NCBI GenBank assembly: GCA_027490975.1
Contig: JAIXXA010000100.1
Coordinates: forward strand, 1-48,908
DNA from: Rhodospirillaceae bacterium
GTDB lineage: Bacteria; Pseudomonadota; Alphaproteobacteria; CACIAM-22H2
Direction: 5' to 3'
Length of the DNA: 48,908 nucleotides
Numbering within the stretch: the stretch's first letter is position 1; every line of letters starts with the position of its first letter. Both the position numbers and the translations under genes were made by a program. Positions 25,483-34,632 of this stretch are shown here, in pieces. The notes beneath the pieces were generated by a model, which worked only from the letters and a program-made list of their open reading frames with translations, made no database searches and had not been told where the DNA came from.

Positions 25483-26075
25483 CGCGTCAGCAGAAACTTG
25501 GTCTGGCCGTAGACGCGTTCGTCGTCGAGGACGAAACCGTCGGGCAAGGCGGCCGTTTCGTCGAGCGCGAGTTCGACCACGCATACGGCGTTTTCGGCAA
25601 GCCAGCCGCGTGCGGCAAAAGCGGCAAGTGCCGTCGCGGCGAAACCGCTGCGATAGGGCGCGTCGAGCAGGGCGAGATTGCACGGCGCAAACGGGGCGAC
25701 GGGGGCCGCCCCCGGATCGCACGCATCGGCCGCCAGCACGCGCGCGCGCGCATTGGCACCCAAGCTTGCGACATTGGCCGTGCACACGGCGCGCGAGGAC
25801 GCCGCCTTGTCGAGAAAGAGGCAGCTTGCGCCCCCGCGCGACAAGGCTTCGAGGCCGAGCGCACCCGTGCCTGCAAACCCATCGAGCACGCGCGCGCCCA
25901 CGAGCATCGACACGCCGCCATGCGCATATCTTCCGTGGCCCAGAATATCGAACAGCGCTTTGCGCTGGCGCTCGCCCGTGGGGCGCACGGCGTCGCCGGG
26001 CGGCACCGCGAGTTTGCGGCCGCGCCATTCGCCCGCAACGATGCGGATCTCGCCCGGCGGCGGTTGTTTTTTCAT
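25467..26075 (-). CDS. rsmD: 16S rRNA (guanine-966-N2) methyltransferase, RsmD family
   Basis: A 202-residue SAM methyltransferase. 'IRIVAGEWRGRKLAVPPG' and 'RPTGERQRKALFDIL' are the RsmD N-terminal signature, and 'VLDGFAGTGALGLEALSRG' is motif I. Motif IV reads 'LLDAPYRSG', not the usual DPPY, a substitution in the catalytic tetrad that deserves note although Asp, Pro and Tyr remain. The ATG overlaps the MaoC-like gene stop (ATGA, 26072-26075). The 3' end overlaps the convergent sigma gene by 16 bases. It methylates G966 of 16S rRNA in E. coli. Confidence 0.9.
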   Translation of the reverse strand: MKKQPPPGEIRIVAGEWRGRKLAVPPGDAVRPTGERQRKALFDILGHGRYAHGGVSMLVGARVLDGFAGTGALGLEALSRGGASCLFLDKAASSRAVCTANVASLGANARARVLAADACDPGAAPVAPFAPCNLALLDAPYRSGFAATALAAFAARGWLAENAVCVVELALDETAALPDGFVLDDERVYGQTKFLLTRYASR

Positions 26076-26506
26076 GCCGCGCGGCGCGGCGCGACCAGAT
26101 CGGCCGTCATGGTCTGCACGGGGCCGGTGCTGTCGCTGGTCGTGACGCGGATTTTGACGAGGCCCAGATGCGGCTTGGATTTGGACGCGCGCGTCTCCGC
26201 CACTTCGATCGCCAGCCGGATCGTCTCGCCGGCCGCAAGCGGCTTGGGCCAGGCGAGCTGCACGCCCGCCCCCACCACGCCGCCCGCGATCGGCAGCGTT
26301 TCGACGAGCAGCCGCATGGTGAGCGACGCGGTGTGCCAGCCGCTCGCCACGAGCGTGCCGAAAAACGAGTCCGCCGCGGCCGCTTCGTCGAGATGGAAGG
26401 GCTGCGGATCGAACTGGCGCGCGAAATCGCGGATCATCGCGGCATCGACAGTGAGCGCGCCGCTTGCGAAGGTTTGGCCGACGGCGAAATCCTCGAAATG
26501 GCGCAT
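26072..26506 (-). CDS. MaoC-like hotdog-fold dehydratase
   Basis: A 144-residue single-hotdog protein. 'FEDFAVGQTFASGALTVDAAMI' is the MaoC opening. 'DFARQFDPQPFHLDEAAAA' contains the Asp and His of the R-hydratase-type active site (D-x4-H). 'VASGWHTASLTMRLLV' is the second family block. Such enzymes hydrate trans-2-enoyl-CoA or act on acyl-ACP analogues; the substrate is unknown. Its ATG overlaps the rluB stop by one base (TGATG), and its stop overlaps rsmD, so it is embedded in an RNA-modification operon with no obvious metabolic partner. Confidence 0.9.
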   Translation of the reverse strand: MRHFEDFAVGQTFASGALTVDAAMIRDFARQFDPQPFHLDEAAAADSFFGTLVASGWHTASLTMRLLVETLPIAGGVVGAGVQLAWPKPLAAGETIRLAIEVAETRASKSKPHLGLVKIRVTTSDSTGPVQTMTADLVAPRRAA

Positions 26507-27267
26507 CACGCGGGCTTGCCCTTTTTGTTGGGCGGGCCTGCAAGCGCACCCAAAGTCTTGCGCAATTCGCCGGGGCCGACTTCTTCGAAGGCCCCGCGCG
26601 GCAGGCCTTCGAGCGAGAAGGCGCCGTAGTCGGTGCGAATGAGCCGGTTCACCTGCAGACCGAGCTGTTCGCACACGCGGCGCACTTCGCGGTTTTTGCC
26701 CTCGGCGAGTTTGAACACGAGCCACGCATTGCGGCCCTCGGGCGCACCGTCCATCGAGGCTTCGATCGAACCGTACTGCACGCCGTCGATCGAAATGCCG
26801 TTTTTGAGGCGCGCCAACCGGTCGGGGTCGGGCGAACCGAACACGCGCACGCGGTAGCGCCGCACGAGGCCCGACGCCGGCAATTCGAGATGGCGCTTGA
26901 TCGCCCCGTCGTTGGTGAGCAGCAGCAAGCCTTCGGAATTGAAGTCGAGCCTTCCGACCGGCATCAGGCGCGGCAGATGGCCCGGCAGCCCGTCGTAGAT
27001 CGTCGGGCGGCCTTGCGGGTCGCGCGCGGCCACCAGCACTTCGCGCGGCTTGTTGAAGCGGAACAGGCGCGGGCGCTCGGCCGCCTGCAGCTTCTTGCCG
27101 TCCACGACGATCTCGTCGCCGGGCACCACGTTGTGCGCGGCCCGCTGCAGCTTGGTGCCGTTCACGAAGACGCGGCCCTGTTCGACCAAAGTTTCGGCCT
27201 CGCGCCGCGAGCACAGCCCTGCGCGCGCGATCACCTTGGCGATGCGCTCCCCGACCTTCTCGCTCAT
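26506..27267 (-). CDS. rluB: RluB/RsuA-family pseudouridine synthase
   Basis: A 253-residue enzyme. The N-terminal S4 RNA-binding domain is 'ERIAKVIARAGLCSRREAE'. 'KPREVLVAARDPQGRPTIYD' follows, and 'MPVGRLDFNSEGLLLLTNDG' carries the catalytic aspartate. 'EGKNREVRRVCEQLGLQVNRLIR' is the C-terminal family block. RluB converts U2605 of 23S rRNA in E. coli; RluE/RluF/RsuA relatives are close, so target assignment is by best resemblance only. It ends in a short basic tail. It overlaps the peptidase C26 gene upstream (ATGA at 27264-27267) and the MaoC-like gene downstream. Confidence 0.9.
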   Translation of the reverse strand: MSEKVGERIAKVIARAGLCSRREAETLVEQGRVFVNGTKLQRAAHNVVPGDEIVVDGKKLQAAERPRLFRFNKPREVLVAARDPQGRPTIYDGLPGHLPRLMPVGRLDFNSEGLLLLTNDGAIKRHLELPASGLVRRYRVRVFGSPDPDRLARLKNGISIDGVQYGSIEASMDGAPEGRNAWLVFKLAEGKNREVRRVCEQLGLQVNRLIRTDYGAFSLEGLPRGAFEEVGPGELRKTLGALAGPPNKKGKPA

Positions 27268-27980
27268 CGGGCCGCACTCGCGGCGACAAACGCCGCAAAA
27301 ATCCGTTCGTCGCCGGGATCGATCGCGTATTCGGGATGCCACTCGACGCCGAGGCAGAAGCGCTTGCCCGGCAGCTCGATGCCCTCGATCACGCCGTCCG
27401 GCGCGCGCGCATTGATGCGCACGCCGGGGCCGACGTCTTTGACCGCCTGATGGTGCGCGGAGTTCACGTGCATCGTGTCGCGCGAAGTCGCCTGGTGCAG
27501 CAGCGTGCCGGGCACCACGGCAACGCTGTGGCCGGGTTCGGTGCGCGGATTGGGCTGCTCGTGCGCGAGCGCACCCGGAATTTCGTCGGGGATGTGCTGG
27601 TGCAACGTGCCGCCGAGCACGACATTGAGAAGTTGCTCGCCGCCGCAAATGCCGAGGATCGGGTAGTCGCGCGCAAGCGCACCTTTCACCATCGCGTATT
27701 CGAAGGCCGTGCGCCGGTCCTTGGTCGTGACGGTCGCGTGTTTGGACGTGGCCCCGAACAAGGCCGGATCGACGTCGAACGCCCCGCCGGTCACGAGCAG
27801 CCCGTCGAGACCGTCCAAATACGCCTCGGCCAAAGCGGCCTCGTGCGGCAGCACAAGCGGCAGGCCGCCCGCGCGCACGACGGCGTCGCAATAGTTCTGG
27901 CGCACCGCGTACCACGGCATTTTCGACCAGCCGCCGGCCGGTTCCGAATCGAGCGTTATTCCAATGCGGGGGATTTTCAT
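27264..27980 (-). CDS. Class I glutamine-amidotransferase-like hydrolase, peptidase C26 (PuuD-like)
   Basis: A 238-residue member of the gamma-glutamyl-hydrolase family. The nucleophile elbow is 'ILGICGGEQLLNV' with Cys112, and the catalytic His-x-Glu is in 'GVEWHPEYAI' (H215, E217), so the triad is intact. 'GLLVTGGAFDVDP' forms the oxyanion strand. PuuD-type members cleave gamma-glutamyl-GABA in putrescine breakdown, but no other puu gene is nearby, so the substrate stays open. The first gene of the rluB-maoC-rsmD operon, it is divergent from tadA with a 61-bp gap. Confidence 0.88.
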   Translation of the reverse strand: MKIPRIGITLDSEPAGGWSKMPWYAVRQNYCDAVVRAGGLPLVLPHEAALAEAYLDGLDGLLVTGGAFDVDPALFGATSKHATVTTKDRRTAFEYAMVKGALARDYPILGICGGEQLLNVVLGGTLHQHIPDEIPGALAHEQPNPRTEPGHSVAVVPGTLLHQATSRDTMHVNSAHHQAVKDVGPGVRINARAPDGVIEGIELPGKRFCLGVEWHPEYAIDPGDERIFAAFVAASAAR

Positions 27981-28041
27981 GGCACCTCTTATCACGCCCC
28001 CTCTTATCATACGCACGATTCCGGCGTAAACGCTTGGGGGC

Positions 28042-28485
28042 ATGCGCTACATGGATCTCGCCCTTGCCCAAGCCAAACTGGCCGCCCTAGCGGGCGAAGT
28101 GCCGGTGGGCGCCGTCGTCGTCGACGCGAGCACCGACACGGTCGTCGCGGCCGCGCACAACCGCGTCGAACGCGACCACGACCCGACCGCACACGCCGAA
28201 ATGCTGGCAATAAGGGCGGCCGCCGCTTCGCTCGGCCGCACGCGGCTCGACGGCCTCGATCTCTATGTCACGCTCGAGCCGTGCGCCATGTGCGCGCAGG
28301 CGATCGCGTTCGCGCGCCTGCGTCGCCTCTATTGGGGCGCCGGCGACCCCAAAGGCGGCGGCGTGGAAAACGGCCCGCGCATCTTCGCGCAGAGCACGTG
28401 CCACCACCGCCCCGAGCTTTACGGCGGCATCGGCGAGCGCGACGCGGCCGAACTGCTGCAGGATTTTTTCAGGAAGCTGCGCTGA
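28042..28485 (+). CDS. tadA: tRNA-specific adenosine deaminase
   Basis: A 147-residue zinc deaminase that converts A34 of tRNA-Arg(ACG) to inosine. 'PTAHAEMLAIRAAA' supplies zinc ligand H51 and proton-shuttle E53, and 'LEPCAMCAQAI' supplies C81 and C84. 'WGAGDPKGGGVEN' and the C-terminal 'FFRKLR' are TadA-typical. The first ATG codons are M1 and M4 ('MRYMDLAL'); either could be the start. Its 3' end overlaps the convergent MBL gene by 17 bases. Confidence 0.95.
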   Translation: MRYMDLALAQAKLAALAGEVPVGAVVVDASTDTVVAAAHNRVERDHDPTAHAEMLAIRAAAASLGRTRLDGLDLYVTLEPCAMCAQAIAFARLRRLYWGAGDPKGGGVENGPRIFAQSTCHHRPELYGGIGERDAAELLQDFFRKLR

Positions 28486-29491
28486 AGCGCCAGACGCCTT
28501 CCGCATCGCGCACGCGGCGCGCATCGCCTTGGCATTCGAGCCGATGCAGATGGGCCAGCGCCTCGCCGACCGCGAGGCCCACATTGTGCGGGCCGATCGG
28601 CCGCTTGAACAAAAGCGGGAAACAATCGACCGCGCTGAGCCCCTGCGGTGCGCCCGAAAAGGCGGCGCGCAGCACGTCCAAGCGCTCGGCATGGTGGGCG
28701 CGGATTTCGGCGATGCGCGCATGCACGCCCGTATAGGGCTGGCCGTGCGCCGGAAGGATCAACGCGTCTTCGGGAACGTCGGAGAATCCGTCGAGGCAGG
28801 CGAGATAGTCGCCGAGCGGATCGGCGAGCGGTTCGGCCGGCCACACGCCGATATTGGGCGTGATGCGCGGCAGCAGAATGTCGCCGCCGATCAGCGCGTT
28901 CAGCGATGGCGCCCACAGGCAGGCGTGCTCGGGGCAATGGCCGCGCCCGATGATCGGCGTCCAAGCGACATCGCCGACCGCGAAACTGCGCCCGCCTTGC
29001 AGGCGGCGATAGAAGGCCGGCAATTCCGGCACGCCGCGCCGGTAGATGTTCTGCGGGCTTGCGAACTGGCCCATCGCATCGGCCGCAACGCCGTTCGCAG
29101 CGTAGAAGGCGACTTTGTGCGCAACGTCTGCGTCCGAGCCTTGGGCATGGACCGCGCGCGCGGTGTAGTACTCGCCAAGCGTGGTCCAAAGTTCGACGCC
29201 GAAATGCGCGCACAGCCACGCCGCCAAGCCCATATGGTCGGGGTGGAAATGCGTGCAGATCACGCGGCTGATCTTGCGCGTCCCGATCGCCGCCAGCCAA
29301 TGCGCCTTGCTGTCGTCGCGATGCAGACCCGTATCGACGATCGCGAAGCCCGCAGCGCCGTCGTCGAGCAGCCAAAGATTGATGTGATCCGGCGGAAAGG
29401 GCAGCGGCATGCGCACCCAGAACAGGCCGGGGCGCAATGCGTGTGCAGCACCCGGTGCGGGCGGTTCGGCCGGATCGTAGGCAATGCTCAT
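28469..29491 (-). CDS. Metallo-beta-lactamase-fold hydrolase
   Basis: A 340-residue MBL-fold protein. '[16 protein letters not shown]' is the HxHxDH metal site, '[12 protein letters not shown]' provides a downstream histidine, and '[16 protein letters not shown]' the C-terminal one, so a binuclear site is complete. '[12 protein letters not shown]' is the usual first aspartate strand. A helical C-terminal domain follows with '[13 protein letters not shown]', as in LACTB2/glyoxalase-II-like hydrolases. The substrate is unknown. The ATG at 29491 overlaps the purD stop (ATGA), making it the second gene of a purD operon. Confidence 0.88.
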   Translation of the reverse strand: MSIAYDPAEPPAPGAAHALRPGLFWVRMPLPFPPDHINLWLLDDGAAGFAIVDTGLHRDDSKAHWLAAIGTRKISRVICTHFHPDHMGLAAWLCAHFGVELWTTLGEYYTARAVHAQGSDADVAHKVAFYAANGVAADAMGQFASPQNIYRRGVPELPAFYRRLQGGRSFAVGDVAWTPIIGRGHCPEHACLWAPSLNALIGGDILLPRITPNIGVWPAEPLADPLGDYLACLDGFSDVPEDALILPAHGQPYTGVHARIAEIRAHHAERLDVLRAAFSGAPQGLSAVDCFPLLFKRPIGPHNVGLAVGEALAHLHRLECQGDARRVRDAEGVWRFSAAS

Positions 29492-30762
29492 TTTCTTCCG
29501 ACGACCTGCCAGCCAATGTCGCGGCGGCAGAAGCCGCCCGGCCAGTCGATGCGGTCGACGGCAGCGTAGGCGGTCATCTGGGCCGCAGCGGCGCCCGCGC
29601 CCAAACCCACAATGCCGAGCACGCGCCCGCCATTGGCGACGATTTTTTCGCCGTCCGGGCGCGTGCCCGCATGGAACACATGGGCGTTCGGCACGCTTGC
29701 CGCCGCCGCAAGCCCGCGGATCTCGCTGCCCTTCTGCGGCGTGTCGGGATAGCCGTTGGCGGCCATCACCACGCACAAAGCCGTGCTTGCATCCCAGCGC
29801 AGCGTGAGCCGGTCGAGCGTGCCGTCGCTGGCCGCCAGCAACGCCGGCAGCAGATCGGATTTGAGGCGGGCGAGCAGCGTCTGGCATTCGGGATCGCCGA
29901 AACGCACGTTGAATTCGATGAGGCGCGGGCCTGCCTTGCCGATCATCAATCCGGCGAACAGCACGCCCTTGAAGGGCGAAGCTTCGGCCGCCATGCCGCG
30001 CAACGTCGGCATCACGATTTCGGCCATGATGCGCGCTTCCATGGCGGCATCGACAAGCGGGGTCGGCGAATAGGCGCCCATGCCGCCCGTATTGGGGCCG
30101 GTATCGCCGTCGCCCACGCGCTTGTGGTCTTGGGCGGCAGCCAACGCCACGGCATTGGTGCCGTCGCACAGCGCAAAGAAACTCGCCTCCGCACCTTCGA
30201 GAAATTCTTCGATCACCAACTCGGCCCCGGCCGCCCCGAAGCGGCGGGCCTGCATCGCATCGTCGATGGCGGCAAGCGCTTCTTCCTGCGTTTGCGCCAC
30301 GACCACGCCCTTGCCCGCCGCCAAGCCGTCGGCTTTGACGACGACAGGCAGTGCATGCGCCGACGCATAGGCGCGTGCGGCATCGCGATCGGAAAAACGC
30401 TTGTACGCGGCCGTCGGGATCGCGTGACGCGCGCAGAAATCCTTCATGAAACCTTTGGAGCCTTCAAGGCGCGCCGCCGCCATCGCCGGGCCGAAGGCTT
30501 TGATGCCCGCCGCTTCGAGCCGGTCCACAAGGCCGGCCACAAGCGGGGCTTCGGGCCCGACCACGACAAAATCGATCTTTTCGGCCACGGCAAACGCCAC
30601 AAGGCCGGCAAGATCGTCGGCGGCGATGTCCACGCATTGCGCTTCGGCCGCGATGCCGGCATTGCCGGGCGCGCAGAAGAGTTTCGCGCACAAGGGCGAC
30701 GCCGCCAGCGCCCAGCACAGCGCATGTTCGCGCCCGCCCGATCCCACCACCAGAATCCGCAT
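29488..30762 (-). CDS. purD: Phosphoribosylamine-glycine ligase (GAR synthetase)
   Basis: A 424-residue ATP-grasp enzyme of purine synthesis, joining phosphoribosylamine and glycine. '[19 protein letters not shown]' is the diagnostic N-terminus. '[16 protein letters not shown]', '[12 protein letters not shown]' and '[12 protein letters not shown]' are the ATP-grasp and PurD signatures. The ATG at 30762 is preferred to the upstream in-frame ATG at 30780 because the protein family begins at 'MRILV'. The gene is divergent from xseA across a tandem-repeat region. Confidence 0.96.
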   Translation of the reverse strand: MRILVVGSGGREHALCWALAASPLCAKLFCAPGNAGIAAEAQCVDIAADDLAGLVAFAVAEKIDFVVVGPEAPLVAGLVDRLEAAGIKAFGPAMAAARLEGSKGFMKDFCARHAIPTAAYKRFSDRDAARAYASAHALPVVVKADGLAAGKGVVVAQTQEEALAAIDDAMQARRFGAAGAELVIEEFLEGAEASFFALCDGTNAVALAAAQDHKRVGDGDTGPNTGGMGAYSPTPLVDAAMEARIMAEIVMPTLRGMAAEASPFKGVLFAGLMIGKAGPRLIEFNVRFGDPECQTLLARLKSDLLPALLAASDGTLDRLTLRWDASTALCVVMAANGYPDTPQKGSEIRGLAAAASVPNAHVFHAGTRPDGEKIVANGGRVLGIVGLGAGAAAAQMTAYAAVDRIDWPGGFCRRDIGWQVVGRK

Positions 30763-30772
30763 GCATACTCCC

Positions 30773-30828
30773 GCTACCAAACCGGCGCTACCAAACCGGC
30801 GTTACCAAACCGGCGCTACCAAACAGGT
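30773..30828. repeat. Four 14-bp tandem repeats between purD and xseA
   Basis: The unit GCTACCAAACCGGC occurs at 30773-30786 and 30787-30800 exactly, at 30801-30814 with one change, and at 30815-30828 with two changes. The array fills most of the 97-bp purD/xseA divergent intergenic region, directly upstream of the purD start. It could be a regulator-binding array or a slippage-prone minisatellite that alters promoter spacing. Confidence 0.85.
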
Positions 30829-30859
30829 CGGGCTTGTAGCATAAACGAAGCCCAACGCC

Positions 30860-32356
30860 ATGGAAGCCGCACCCACCAATCTGCCGGAATATTCGGTCTC
30901 CGAATTGTCGCAAGCCGTCAAACGCACGGTCGAAGACAATTTCGAGATCGTGCGCGTGCGCGGCGAAATCTCGGGCTTCAAGCGCCACAGTTCAGGCCAT
31001 CTTTATTTTGCGCTCAAAGACGCCGACGCCGCGATCGACGGCGTGTGCTGGCGCGGGCAAGCGGCCCGCCTCGGCATCCGCCCCGAAGACGGCATGGAAG
31101 TGGTCGCCGTCGGCAGGCTCACCACATATCCGGGCCGCTCGAAATACCAGATCGTGGTCGAGCGCATGGAGCTTGCGGGCCAAGGCGCGCTGCTGAAGCT
31201 CATCGAAGACCGCAAGAAGCGCCTCGCCGCCGAGGGCCTATTCGATAGTGCGCGCAAACGCAGCCTGCCGTTTTTGCCGAACGCGATCGGCGTGATCACC
31301 TCGCCGACCGGCGCCGTGATCCGCGACATTCTGCACCGGCTCGCCGACCGCTTCCCGCGCCATGTGCTTGTGTGGCCGGTGGCCGTGCAAGGCGAAGCGG
31401 CGGCGGCCCAGATCGCGGCGGCCATTCGCGGCTTCAATGCGCTTGAGATCGGCGGCGCCATCCCGCGCCCCGACGTGCTGATCGTGGCGCGCGGCGGCGG
31501 CAGCCTTGAAGACCTCATGGCCTTCAACGAAGAGATCGTCGTGCGCGCGGCAGCGGAAAGCGAAATCCCGCTCGTGTCGGCGGTCGGCCACGAGACCGAC
31601 ACGACCTTGATCGATTTTGCGTCCGACCGACGCGCGCCCACGCCCACCGCCGCCGCCGAAATGGTGGTGCCCGTGCGCCAAGAGCTGGTCGCACGCGTCG
31701 CGCGCAACACGGCCTCGCTCGAAGCGGGTGCCGCGCGCGCAACGGCAGAAGCGCGGCTGCGGCTCGAGAATGCGGCGCGCGCTTTGGGCGATCCGCGTCG
31801 CCTGCTCGAAGAGCGCAGCCAGCGCCTCGACGAACGCGGCGAACGTTTGAAGCGCGCCGTCGCCGCTTTCTTGGAGCGCCATCAGCGCCACACGCTGGAG
31901 CTGGGTGCGCGCCTGCCCGATCCCAAGACGCAGCTCGAGCGCGCGCGCGGGCAGTTGCTCGGCGTCAAGGCCGGGCTCGAGGCGGGCGGCAAAGCGCTCG
32001 TGCTGTCGGCCGCCCGCAACCGCGAGCGGCTTCACGACATATTGGCGCGCGGGCGTGCCGCCCTCGACCGCGACCTTGCCGCGCGCAACGCGCAGGTGGC
32101 GGGCCTTGCCAAACTTCTCGACAGCGTGTCCTACCAGCGCGTGCTCGAACGCGGCTTCGTGCTGGTCGCCGACGAGTCAGGAAAGCCCATCGTATCGGCG
32201 ACCAGCGCCAAGCCGGGTTCCGCCGTCACGCTTGCGTTTGCCGACGGCAGGATCGGCGCCACGCTCGACGGCCCGCGCGACGGCACGCCATCGAAGCCGC
32301 CCGCAAAAGCGCCGGCAAAATCCGTCTCGAAGACAGACCAAGGCTCGCTGCTTTAG
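30860..32356 (+). CDS. xseA: Exodeoxyribonuclease VII large subunit
   Basis: A 498-residue XseA, the catalytic subunit of the nuclease that degrades single-stranded DNA. The N-terminal OB fold starts '[19 protein letters not shown]' and includes '[20 protein letters not shown]'. The catalytic core has '[19 protein letters not shown]', '[20 protein letters not shown]' and '[20 protein letters not shown]'. A long coiled coil follows (about residues 270-420), then the C-terminal segment. XseB, the small subunit, is not adjacent. It converges with a small membrane-protein gene, overlapping by four bases. Confidence 0.96.
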   Translation: MEAAPTNLPEYSVSELSQAVKRTVEDNFEIVRVRGEISGFKRHSSGHLYFALKDADAAIDGVCWRGQAARLGIRPEDGMEVVAVGRLTTYPGRSKYQIVVERMELAGQGALLKLIEDRKKRLAAEGLFDSARKRSLPFLPNAIGVITSPTGAVIRDILHRLADRFPRHVLVWPVAVQGEAAAAQIAAAIRGFNALEIGGAIPRPDVLIVARGGGSLEDLMAFNEEIVVRAAAESEIPLVSAVGHETDTTLIDFASDRRAPTPTAAAEMVVPVRQELVARVARNTASLEAGAARATAEARLRLENAARALGDPRRLLEERSQRLDERGERLKRAVAAFLERHQRHTLELGARLPDPKTQLERARGQLLGVKAGLEAGGKALVLSAARNRERLHDILARGRAALDRDLAARNAQVAGLAKLLDSVSYQRVLERGFVLVADESGKPIVSATSAKPGSAVTLAFADGRIGATLDGPRDGTPSKPPAKAPAKSVSKTDQGSLL

Positions 32357-32550
32357 CGGAACTCTTCGTCGAGCGGATCGTAAAGCCGCAGCGGCGCATC
32401 GGCGCTCGGCAACGGCTCGGTGAAGCGCACCACGCTTTGCTGGCCCACCGGATGCGGCTGGCGCGTTTCGAATTCGGCAATGCCGACACCGACGCCAAGC
32501 AGCACAAGGGCAAGGCCCCACGCGACGGCAATTTCCTTGAGATCGTTCAT
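32353..32550 (-). CDS. Small single-span membrane protein, unknown
   Basis: A 65-residue protein with one hydrophobic helix (residues about 8-26, '[18 protein letters not shown]') and a proline/acid-rich C-terminal half ending 'DPLDEEFR'. No family is recognised. An N-in single span without cleavage site is the simplest topology. The frame overlaps the xseA stop by four bases on the opposite strand. Confidence 0.55.
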   Translation of the reverse strand: MNDLKEIAVAWGLALVLLGVGVGIAEFETRQPHPVGQQSVVRFTEPLPSADAPLRLYDPLDEEFR

Positions 32551-33147
32551 GCGCGGACACTAGCCAAGAAAATGCGGCGGGAAAGTGACGCGGGTCACAA
32601 AGCGTTGCAAAGTTTTCTGTGCGCGGGCTCGGGCACGCGGTGGCCACGCGCCAAGGCATACCCGCTTAGGTTCGCAGCGTTCCGCCCAAGCGGTATCGGC
32701 GCGTTTGTTCGCAAGAGCCGGGACCGATTGAAGCGACCTGCTTGATCGACCGACGGGAACTCGGAAGCGGGTTCGCGTTGCACCAACATCGGTAAATTTA
32801 GACTTCAAAGATAAAAAGCACAGTTCTTGACATATACTCATGTTTATGCTCGAATCAAGCATCGCCGCCGGGTGCCCCTCCGGCGTGCGGGCGCTGTTTG
32901 ACATGTGAAGAACGGCACGCGGGTGTCCGCCCCCCAAGCGACCCCGCGCAACTTGTAACCTCGAATCGTCGCGGCGGTTACATCCAAGGAAAATCAACGG
33001 GTTGAACCGGCGACGGTCGCTGTTGGTCGCGTTTGGTAACCTATTTCGATGCCGTTGTTTTTGCGGCGGCGCTTGCGATCCTTGATTTCGACGGCGGGTC
33101 TTGGTCTAGTCGCGTCCGCCGGAACAGCCGTGCATCGAGGGAGTGGC
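32551..33147. other. 597-bp non-coding region upstream of scoAB
   Basis: No convincing gene is seen. The left part is GC-rich; 32800-32860 is markedly A/T-rich and includes TTGACA (32827-32832) and TATACT (32833-32838), which are not correctly spaced as one promoter. A CGCCGG/CCGGCG hairpin lies at 32866-32885. GTAACC or its complement GGTTAC occurs at 32955-32960, 32976-32981 and, as GGTAACC, at 33035-33041. These may be sites for a regulator of scoAB. Confidence 0.45.
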
Positions 33148-33849
33148 ATGAAAAAAACCTACAAGACCGCAGCCGAAGCACTCGACGGTCTGCTGTTCGA
33201 CGGAATGCTGATTGCGGCCGGCGGCTTCGGCTTGAGCGGCATTCCCGAACTTTCGATCGCCGCGATCCGCGATGCGGGCACCAAGAACCTCACCGTCGTG
33301 TCGAACAATGCGGGCGTGGACGGGTTCGGCCTCGGCATCCTGCTGGCCTCGCGGCAGATCAAAAAAATGATCTCGTCTTACGTGGGCGAAAACGCCGAGT
33401 TCATGCGCCAGTATCTGGCGGGCGAGCTCGAGCTCGAGGTCAACCCTCAGGGCACGCTTGCCGAGCGCATGCGCGCCGGCGGGGCCGGCATCCCCGGCTT
33501 CTACACGCGCACGGGCGTGGGCACGCTGATCGCCGAGGGCAAAGAGCACAAAGAGTTCGACGGCCAGACCTACATTCTCGAGCGCGGCATCGTCGCCGAC
33601 CTTGCGATCGTGAAGGCGTGGAAGGCCGATCCGTCGGGCAATCTCGTGTTCCGCAAGACTGCGCGCAATTTCAATCCGCCCGCCGCCATGTGCGGCAAGG
33701 TGTGCGTGGCCGAGGTCGAGGAGATCGTGCCGCTGGGGGCACTCGATCCCGACGCCATCCATCTGCCCGGCATCTACGTGCACCGCATCGTGGCCGGCAA
33801 ACACGAAAAGCGCATCGAACAGCGCACCACCCGCAAGCGCGCCGTCTGA
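33148..33849 (+). CDS. scoA: Succinyl-CoA:3-ketoacid CoA transferase subunit A
   Basis: A 233-residue class I CoA-transferase alpha subunit. It has '[21 protein letters not shown]', the '[17 protein letters not shown]' strand, and '[22 protein letters not shown]' as in 3-oxoacid CoA-transferases. With subunit B it moves CoA from succinyl-CoA to acetoacetate, opening ketone-body or polyhydroxybutyrate-derived carbon to thiolysis. The ATG at 33148 is preceded by GAGGGAG. The open frame extends upstream to 33049, but that part is unlike the family. Subunit B follows after 13 bases. Confidence 0.95.
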   Translation: MKKTYKTAAEALDGLLFDGMLIAAGGFGLSGIPELSIAAIRDAGTKNLTVVSNNAGVDGFGLGILLASRQIKKMISSYVGENAEFMRQYLAGELELEVNPQGTLAERMRAGGAGIPGFYTRTGVGTLIAEGKEHKEFDGQTYILERGIVADLAIVKAWKADPSGNLVFRKTARNFNPPAAMCGKVCVAEVEEIVPLGALDPDAIHLPGIYVHRIVAGKHEKRIEQRTTRKRAV

Positions 33850-33862
33850 GGAGGACAAACCG

Positions 33863-34492
33863 ATGCCTTGGAATCGCGATCAAATGGCCGCCCGCGCCGC
33901 GCAAGAGCTGCAGGACGGCTGGTACGTCAATCTCGGGATCGGCATCCCGACTTTGGTTTCGAACTACATCCCCGCGGGCGTGAACGTCACGCTGCAGTCG
34001 GAAAACGGCATGCTCGGCATGGGGCCGTTTCCGTACGAGGGCGAGGAAGATCCCGACCTCATCAATGCCGGCAAGCAGACCATCACCGAGCTGCCGCAGA
34101 CCGCCTATTTCGATTCCGCCACGAGCTTCGGCATGATCCGCGGCGGCAAGATCGCGATGGCGATCCTGGGGGCGATGGAAGTCTCCGAAACCGGCGATCT
34201 TGCGAACTGGATGATCCCGGGCAAGCTCGTGAAGGGCATGGGCGGCGCCATGGATCTGGTGGCGGGCGTGGGCCGCGTCGTGGTCGTGATGGACCACACG
34301 AACAAGGCCGGCGAATCCAAAGTGCTGAAGGCCTGCACCCTGCCGCTGACCGGCAAGGCTGTGGTCAACCGCATCATCTCCAATCTCGGCGTGATGGATG
34401 TGGTACCGGGCGGCCTCAAAATCGTGGAACTCGCCGACGGCGTGGACGAAGCCGCGTTCCGGGCGGCAACCGCGGCCACGCTGGTGCCCTAG
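33863..34492 (+). CDS. scoB: Succinyl-CoA:3-ketoacid CoA transferase subunit B
   Basis: A 209-residue beta subunit. '[18 protein letters not shown]' precedes '[15 protein letters not shown]', in which the SENG glutamate forms the covalent CoA-ester intermediate. '[19 protein letters not shown]' and '[19 protein letters not shown]' complete the family pattern. A GAGGAG ribosome-binding site (33848-33853) lies nine bases before the ATG. It is co-transcribed with scoA. Confidence 0.96.
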   Translation: MPWNRDQMAARAAQELQDGWYVNLGIGIPTLVSNYIPAGVNVTLQSENGMLGMGPFPYEGEEDPDLINAGKQTITELPQTAYFDSATSFGMIRGGKIAMAILGAMEVSETGDLANWMIPGKLVKGMGGAMDLVAGVGRVVVVMDHTNKAGESKVLKACTLPLTGKAVVNRIISNLGVMDVVPGGLKIVELADGVDEAAFRAATAATLVP

Positions 34493-34606
34493 CAGCGCTT
34501 TTGTTTCATCTTATTTCGAATACAATCTCGTCCAGCCCCGTGCTTGGAACAAGGCTGCCTTGTGCGCGCGGTCACTGGCCCTTGCGGGGGTGCGAGGGCT
34601 AGAATT

Positions 34607-34622
34607 TTCCTCGCGAGAGGAA
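34607..34622 (+). promoter_or_regulatory. Hairpin sequestering the ribosome-binding site of the first EamA gene
   Basis: TTCCTC (34607-34612) pairs exactly with GAGGAA (34617-34622) around a GCGA tetraloop. The 3' arm is the probable Shine-Dalgarno sequence, ten bases before the ATG at 34633. Folding would hide the ribosome-binding site. Confidence 0.45.
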
Positions 34623-34632
34623 TACGCCCGCA

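Noticed and set aside
32821-32850. TTGACA and TATACT as a promoter upstream of scoAB
   Set aside because: The two hexamers abut and the next -10-like TATGCT is only 12 bases away, so spacing is wrong for sigma70.
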